From contig JAADGX010000009.1 of NCBI GenBank assembly GCA_013152135.1, forward strand, positions 1 through 9,843: 9,843 nucleotides of DNA, in the 5' to 3' direction. Shown piece by piece: positions 6,895 to 9,843 of this stretch; position 1 is the first letter of the stretch; every line of letters begins with the position of its first letter. Both the position numbers and the translations under genes were made by a program. The notes beneath the pieces are model-generated. The model was not told the origin of the DNA and searched no databases. It was given only the letters and a program-made list of their open reading frames with translations. Source of the stretch: Chlorobiota bacterium. Lineage in GTDB: Bacteria; Bacteroidota; Ignavibacteria; SZUA-365; JAADGX01.

Positions 6895-8233
6895 AAGACA
6901 ATCCCTTCATGTTGCGTTCTGCCAAGATGCGAATAAAACCCGCGGTCAGATTATGGTATTCATCGATGCACAGTTCAGATGGAACTGATTGCAACACTGT
7001 GGTCAGGTAGTGGTAGTATTCTCTGGCTTCGGTCATCTTGCCTAATTTCTGACTCGTCAGAGCCAGATGGAGCAGATTCATTACGTGATCAGGTTTTATG
7101 TAACGTACTTTATCAAATTGATGCAGCGCGTCTCCATACATCTCCTGCATGAAATACCACATCCCGAGCAAGTAGAAAGCATGTGGAGAGAGAGGTTTTA
7201 GGGAGAGGACGTAATCAAGTCGTTGTTTTGCTTCCCAGAATTTCTTCTTGTCAATAAGCGGCAGAATCTCCTCAAGCACTTCCTGAACATGTTCCTTCTC
7301 CCGGCTTTGATCCAAAACATCATCGTTCGAACCCCGGTCGTCGCGAAACTCCTGCATTTCAGGCGCTAGAGGTGATTGCAATTGGCAAGCAAATGGATCG
7401 GATGAATCCGATGTTGCTGATATCCCATTATTGTATTGGTAAAGAACGGCACCTTGTTCAAAGCGCGGTGAGACGTTCAAACCGCTGGTCAGATATCCTT
7501 CGCTGTGCCCGAGCATGAGAAATCCCTGTGGCGTAAGCATTTCCGCCATCCGACGAATGAGCGTTTTCGCAACGGATTCCGAGAAATAAATAATCACATT
7601 GCGACAGATAATAACATCGTATTTGCCGTGAGGCAGACCGGAGGGGAGCTTCAAGATATTGTGGTAAAAGAACCGCACCTTCGAGCGGATTTTGTCATCC
7701 AAACGATAACGTCCGTTGCACCGGAGGAAATATTGCTCCAAAAGCTCATCCGGTACCGTGTTGACGCTCCGCTGGGCGTACAAACCATTTCGCGCGGCGG
7801 ATATTTTCTCTTCGTCAATATCCGTCGCATGAATTTCAATATTCCAATCAGTCAGGTGGGGAAACGAAGACGCAAGTACAAGCGCCAGCGTGTACGGTTC
7901 CTCACCAGAAGCTGCTCCAAGCGATAAAAACGAAAGTTGATGTGTATCCGAATTTTTCATGAGCAAATACGGAATAACGACTTCCTCCAGCGCTTTCCAC
8001 TGTTCACGGTTTCTGAAAAAATACGTCTCATTAACCGTAAGCACGGAGGCCCAGTACTTCATCTCCGTATCCAAAGATGTATTTGATCCGAGATGCCGGA
8101 GATATTCCTGCTCAGTCCTAAAACCGAGGAATCGTGCCCGCTGCACAAGCAGAACGGGAAGTTCCTTCTGCTTGTTTTTGTTCAATCGCAGGCCAAACCA
8201 CTCTTCAATTTTTTTTCCGAATTCCCTAATCAT
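6887..8233 (-). CDS. cheR: CheR: receptor methyltransferase with C-terminal TPR region
   Basis: A 448-residue SAM-dependent methyltransferase that methylates receptor glutamates; classical CheR is about 280 residues. The N-terminal CheR helical domain (about 1-65) is followed by the catalytic Rossmann fold (about 66-268). Conserved segments are NETYFFRNREQW (68-79), the SAM-binding loop LGAASGEEPYTLAL (105-118), HATDID (135-140), YDVIICRNVIIYF (205-217) and FLMLGHSEGY (238-247). After a polar linker (about 270-312), residues about 315-415 form two to three TPR-like helical repeats (HAFYLLGMWYFMQEMYGDAL, then a second at about 385-405). TPR tails occur in FrzF and WspC, where they bind partner proteins and modify methylation. 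This is the first gene of the operon. The ATG at 8233 has only a weak GGGA Shine-Dalgarno sequence. The receptor ends without a CheR-docking pentapeptide, so the enzyme probably reaches it directly. Confidence 0.95.
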   Translation of the reverse strand: MIREFGKKIEEWFGLRLNKNKQKELPVLLVQRARFLGFRTEQEYLRHLGSNTSLDTEMKYWASVLTVNETYFFRNREQWKALEEVVIPYLLMKNSDTHQLSFLSLGAASGEEPYTLALVLASSFPHLTDWNIEIHATDIDEEKISAARNGLYAQRSVNTVPDELLEQYFLRCNGRYRLDDKIRSKVRFFYHNILKLPSGLPHGKYDVIICRNVIIYFSESVAKTLIRRMAEMLTPQGFLMLGHSEGYLTSGLNVSPRFEQGAVLYQYNNGISATSDSSDPFACQLQSPLAPEMQEFRDDRGSNDDVLDQSREKEHVQEVLEEILPLIDKKKFWEAKQRLDYVLSLKPLSPHAFYLLGMWYFMQEMYGDALHQFDKVRYIKPDHVMNLLHLALTSQKLGKMTEAREYYHYLTTVLQSVPSELCIDEYHNLTAGFIRILAERNMKGLSYA

Positions 8234-8621
8234 AAAATCCCGAATTCAATCCACATGTCGATGTTAAATACGTGTTTTTTATTGAAAAAATACCACGATT
8301 TCTCGATCGCGATTGCATATTTTGCACTTTGTCCATCTTTTGAAGACATCGAATTCCGAAAAGGATACTCTCTGTCGGTAAACGACATTCTGTCGAATTG
8401 CCTTGATTGCTCATATTTCAGGGATTTTTCAACATCATATCTCGCAGATCCTCTCAGTTGGTTTTATCGTTTCGAGTAAACATCGCTGCTCACCCTATTT
8501 CAACACGCAATCCCGCAATACCTGTGCCGTTCGAGACAGATCGAGTTTCACAACGATGGACAGGCGCCAACCAGGGGATTTTGTATTGAACAGGAAAGTT
8601 CCGTATTTTGAAGTTCTTTGA
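8234..8621. other. Intergenic spacer between cheR and tRNA-Ser, with inverted repeats
   Basis: About 390 bases without a supportable gene. It must hold the promoter of the minus-strand chemosensory operon, yet no convincing -35/-10 pair is visible on that strand. Short symmetric elements are present: CGACA-TTC-TGTCG at 8383-8395, an overlapping GTCG-GTAAA-CGAC at 8374-8386, a repeated TCTGTCG at 8371 and 8389, and TGCA-TATTT-TGCA at 8314-8326. They may be regulator sites. On the plus strand, TTGTAT (8581-8586) and TATTTT (8604-8609), 17 bases apart, are a weak candidate promoter for the tRNA. Short frames here lack ribosome binding sites or family features. Confidence 0.5.
8371..8395. promoter_or_regulatory. 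Clustered inverted/direct repeats upstream of cheR (possible operator)
   Basis: Three copies of a CGACA/TGTCG-type half site occur within 25 bases: TCTGTCG at 8371-8377, CGACA at 8383-8387 and TCTGTCG at 8389-8395, in alternating orientation. They lie about 140-160 bases upstream of the cheR start. Such spacing is compatible with a regulator binding as a dimer or tetramer. No regulator is encoded nearby, and the short half site could recur by chance. Confidence 0.3.
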
Positions 8622-8708
<87 letters not shown>

Positions 8709-8713
8709 ATTTG

Positions 8714-8739
8714 AAACGGGACACAGGTCCCGTTTTTTT
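8714..8739 (+). terminator. Intrinsic terminator of tRNA-Ser
   Basis: AAACGGGAC (8714-8722) and GTCCCGTTT (8727-8735) form a perfect 9-bp stem with an ACAG loop. The T run at 8733-8739 (and further Ts after one A) completes a textbook Rho-independent terminator, six bases past the tRNA 3' end. Confidence 0.92.
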
Positions 8740-8773
8740 ATTTTATGTCGAATGTTTGAGGATATTCTATTTC

Positions 8774-8792
8774 TCTCAACTAAAAGTTGAGA
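8774..8792. promoter_or_regulatory. Perfect 8-bp inverted repeat just upstream of a promoter (candidate operator)
   Basis: TCTCAACT-AAA-AGTTGAGA is a perfect palindrome with a 3-base centre, ending five bases before the -35 box of the promoter at 8798-8826. No T run follows on either strand, so it is not a terminator. Its position suits an activator or other DNA-binding dimer, or it may simply form a small hairpin. No cognate regulator is in the window. Confidence 0.45.
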
Positions 8793-8797
8793 TGAAC

Positions 8798-8826
8798 TTG
8801 ACTTACTCTATAAAAATCAATATATT
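8798..8826 (+). promoter_or_regulatory. Near-consensus sigma-70 promoter for the small plus-strand unit
   Basis: TTGACT (8798-8803, five of six matches to the -35 consensus) and TATATT (8821-8826, five of six to the -10 consensus) are separated by exactly 17 bases in AT-rich DNA. Transcription should start near 8833. It lies downstream of the tRNA terminator and so would drive an independent transcript through 8837-9079. If the lineage uses the divergent Bacteroidota promoter consensus, the match would be less meaningful. Confidence 0.6.
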
Positions 8827-8847
8827 CCTCGTGTGCAGGAGGTGTTT

Positions 8848-8952
8848 GTGCGGGATAGCAGGAGATTATCAGAAATACATTGTTGCAACAATTACAATGA
8901 AAATGTTTTTTCTGATTGCAGGTCACAAGATTTTAATGATATTTGGGTATGA
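8848..8952 (+). CDS. Possible 34-residue leader peptide with a perfect Shine-Dalgarno sequence (uncertain)
   Basis: AGGAGG at 8837-8842 is the strongest ribosome binding site seen in the window. It sits five bases before a GTG (8848-8850) that opens a 34-residue frame beginning MRDSRRLSEIHCC and ending at TGA 8950-8952. The product is polar, with three cysteines, and resembles no family I recognise. The stop overlaps an ATG (8949) by ATGA, which opens an 11-codon frame. That frame's stop in turn overlaps the ATG of the 32-residue membrane peptide at 8981. A second frame, from TTG at 8846 to TGA 8954-8956, gives a 36-residue hydrophobic peptide, but with only three bases of spacing. It cannot be told from sequence which, if either, is translated; the Shine-Dalgarno sequence may be coincidental. 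Confidence 0.25.
   Translation: MRDSRRLSEIHCCNNYNENVFSDCRSQDFNDIWV
8879..8892. promoter_or_regulatory. 14-bp perfect palindrome ATTGTTGCAACAAT
   Basis: A 14-base palindrome with no spacer, about 46 bases downstream of the predicted transcription start and upstream of the 32-residue peptide. It could be a repressor site within the transcribed region or a self-pairing RNA element. No supporting regulator is visible, and chance occurrence in AT-rich DNA is possible. Confidence 0.3.
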
Positions 8953-8980
8953 ATGAAGGACGAATAAATACGAGGGTACC

Positions 8981-9079
8981 ATGAAAAATTACAGTACTTA
9001 TTTCATCGGTGGGAAGAATGACTGGCTGACGATCGGGTTTCTCCTGTTAGCTAACGCCATTCTCTGGATACTGATCTAA
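8981..9079 (+). CDS. Small single-span membrane peptide, 32 residues (hypothetical)
   Basis: ATG at 8981, preceded by GAGGG about five bases upstream, opens a 32-codon frame ending at TAA 9077-9079. The first 14 residues are polar and slightly basic (MKNYSTYFIGGKND); the remainder from W15 (W, then LTIGFLLLANAILWILI) is one continuous hydrophobic span of about 17 residues that ends the protein. This is the shape of small tail-anchored or inner-membrane peptides that modulate larger membrane complexes. No family is recognised and no partner gene is adjacent. Support comes from the ribosome binding site, the strong promoter at 8798-8826, the terminator at 9124-9147 and the regular hydrophobic profile. 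The gene is too short for most automated callers, so conservation would decide whether it is real. Confidence 0.5.
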   Translation: MKNYSTYFIGGKNDWLTIGFLLLANAILWILI

Positions 9080-9123
9080 TCATGTAAATTCATATCGCTC
9101 TGTCTTTTTACAGAAGGCAATAA

Positions 9124-9147
9124 AAAAGCCTCCCGGTGGAGGCTTTT
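9124..9147 (-). terminator. Bidirectional intrinsic terminator between the small unit and the outer-membrane protein gene
   Basis: AAAAGCCTCC (9124-9133) pairs with GGAGGCTTTT (9138-9147) across a CGGT loop. On the minus strand the stem runs into a T-rich stretch (TTTTTTATTG), making a strong terminator about 25 bases past the barrel gene's stop. On the plus strand TTTTCTC follows, so it can also end the transcript carrying the 32-residue peptide. Confidence 0.88.
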
Positions 9148-9171
9148 CTCGTGGAATCAATCCGATTCCGT

Positions 9172-9843
9172 TCAAAAACGATAAGCTACAGAAAACATGA
9201 GGTATGTCTGCGAGACGTCTTCATCTGTCCTGACAGCGGATTCAGGAACGGGAGGCGTCGTTGCATTTGGATCATAGTTGTAATGGAATGTCCTGTAATT
9301 CGTGTTCCCCCACATTGCATTGAGCTGGAAGGTCTCACTGAACAAGTACCCCATTCCTGCGGTTATTGTTTTCACGTTGTAATCAGAATTTCCTTCGTCG
9401 CGTTTCCATGGTGAAGTCTGATAATTATACCCCGCACGAAGCTGGAGCGGTGTTTTCGGAATTGTAAACTCCATACCGCCAGCAAGAACGAAAGCGTTTT
9501 TCCAGTTATTCCGAATTCTTTTGTTCAGTTCGGACTCGTACCCGATATCTGCCACATTCGAAAATTCCGTTTCCGAGAGATCCGAGTAATCCATCTGGAA
9601 GGCCAGCGTCAGGTGCTTGAACGGTTTTCCAGATGCACCAATGCTGAATCGCCACGGCGTCGTTACGGAATGATCGGATAGCGTGGTAAAATCATACGTA
9701 GCGCTGGCACGAGCGAACGTGCTGGTACCCTGTCTGTAATAATCCTCCGTCACCGTGTAGAACGTCGGCGTTTCAATAACAGCTCCTATACGGGCATAAT
9801 CTTTAATCTTGTAAAGGAATCCCATACGCACGTCCCATCCCGA
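9172..9843 (-). CDS. FadL/OmpP1-type outer-membrane beta-barrel protein (C-terminal part)
   Basis: The last 223 codons of an outer-membrane protein; the frame is open through the right edge (S-G-W-D-V-R-M-G at the boundary), so the start, signal peptide and N-terminal hatch lie outside. The visible part alternates amphipathic strands and polar turns, including the segments WRFSIGASGKPFKHLTLAFQ, FVLAGGMEF, LQLRAGYNYQTSPW, TITAGMGYLF and FQLNAMWGN. It ends in FSVAYRF, whose terminal phenylalanine is the usual BAM recognition signal. Proteins of the FadL/OmpP1 family carry hydrophobic molecules such as fatty acids or aromatic hydrocarbons across the outer membrane. The pattern GGMEF...LQLRAGYNYQTSP fits that family, though other barrels cannot be excluded without the N-terminus. 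It is transcribed towards the tRNA region, ends at a strong terminator, and is a separate unit from the chemosensory operon. Confidence 0.8.
   Translation of the reverse strand, partial: SGWDVRMGFLYKIKDYARIGAVIETPTFYTVTEDYYRQGTSTFARASATYDFTTLSDHSVTTPWRFSIGASGKPFKHLTLAFQMDYSDLSETEFSNVADIGYESELNKRIRNNWKNAFVLAGGMEFTIPKTPLQLRAGYNYQTSPWKRDEGNSDYNVKTITAGMGYLFSETFQLNAMWGNTNYRTFHYNYDPNATTPPVPESAVRTDEDVSQTYLMFSVAYRF

Noticed and set aside
8371..8395. CRISPR-like or mobile-element repeat
   Set aside because: The repeated unit is only 5-7 bases and local; there is no spacer array, transposase or target-site duplication anywhere in the window.
8226..8414. Minus-strand 62-codon frame overlapping the cheR start
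   Set aside because: No ribosome binding site, no recognisable domain, and it overlaps the region expected to hold the cheR promoter.
8774..8792. Inverted repeat as a second terminator after the tRNA
   Set aside because: No T run follows on either strand, and a stronger terminator already lies at 8714-8739.

Overview
The window looks like chromosomal DNA of a diderm (Gram-negative) bacterium of moderate GC content. A FadL/OmpP1-type outer-membrane barrel at the right edge and frequent overlapping or TTG starts would suit a member of the Bacteroidota/Chlorobiota/Ignavibacteria side of the tree. That placement is inference, because no marker gene here fixes the taxon.

Positions 1-8233 hold one tightly packed chemosensory operon on the minus strand. 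In transcription order it encodes CheR with a TPR tail (8233-6887), CheW (6894-6310), a transmembrane dCache/HAMP chemoreceptor broken by a frameshift into two frames (6308-5346 and 5349-4552), a 1068-residue CheA-REC hybrid kinase with two Hpt domains (4555-1349), CheB (1352-324), and a second, divergent CheW that runs off the left edge (320-1). Neighbouring genes overlap by 3-8 bases or are 1-3 bases apart, so this is almost certainly one transcription and translation unit. There is no free CheY and no CheC, CheD, CheX or CheZ. The set (one receptor, two CheWs, CheA-REC, CheR-TPR, CheB) is that of the Frz and Wsp 'alternative' chemosensory systems rather than a flagellar chemotaxis operon. 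The receptor would sense a periplasmic ligand through its dCache domain. CheWs couple it to CheA, CheR and CheB tune it by methylation and demethylation, and phosphate leaves through the REC domain fused to CheA or through an effector outside the window.

Positions 8234-8621 are a non-coding spacer with short inverted repeats upstream of cheR. A tRNA-Ser(GGA) follows on the plus strand (8622-8707) with its own intrinsic terminator (8714-8739).

Positions 8740-9123 hold a small plus-strand unit: a perfect 8-bp inverted repeat, a near-consensus sigma-70 promoter, a perfect Shine-Dalgarno sequence, a second perfect palindrome, and short reading frames ending in a convincing 32-residue single-membrane-span peptide (8981-9079). 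This is the least explained part of the window. A bidirectional terminator (9124-9147) separates it from the 3' end of the minus-strand outer-membrane protein gene (9843-9172, 5' part missing).

The two points most worth following are the exact nature of the receptor break in HAMP helix 1, with a TTGA stop/restart at the break, and the small membrane-peptide unit.
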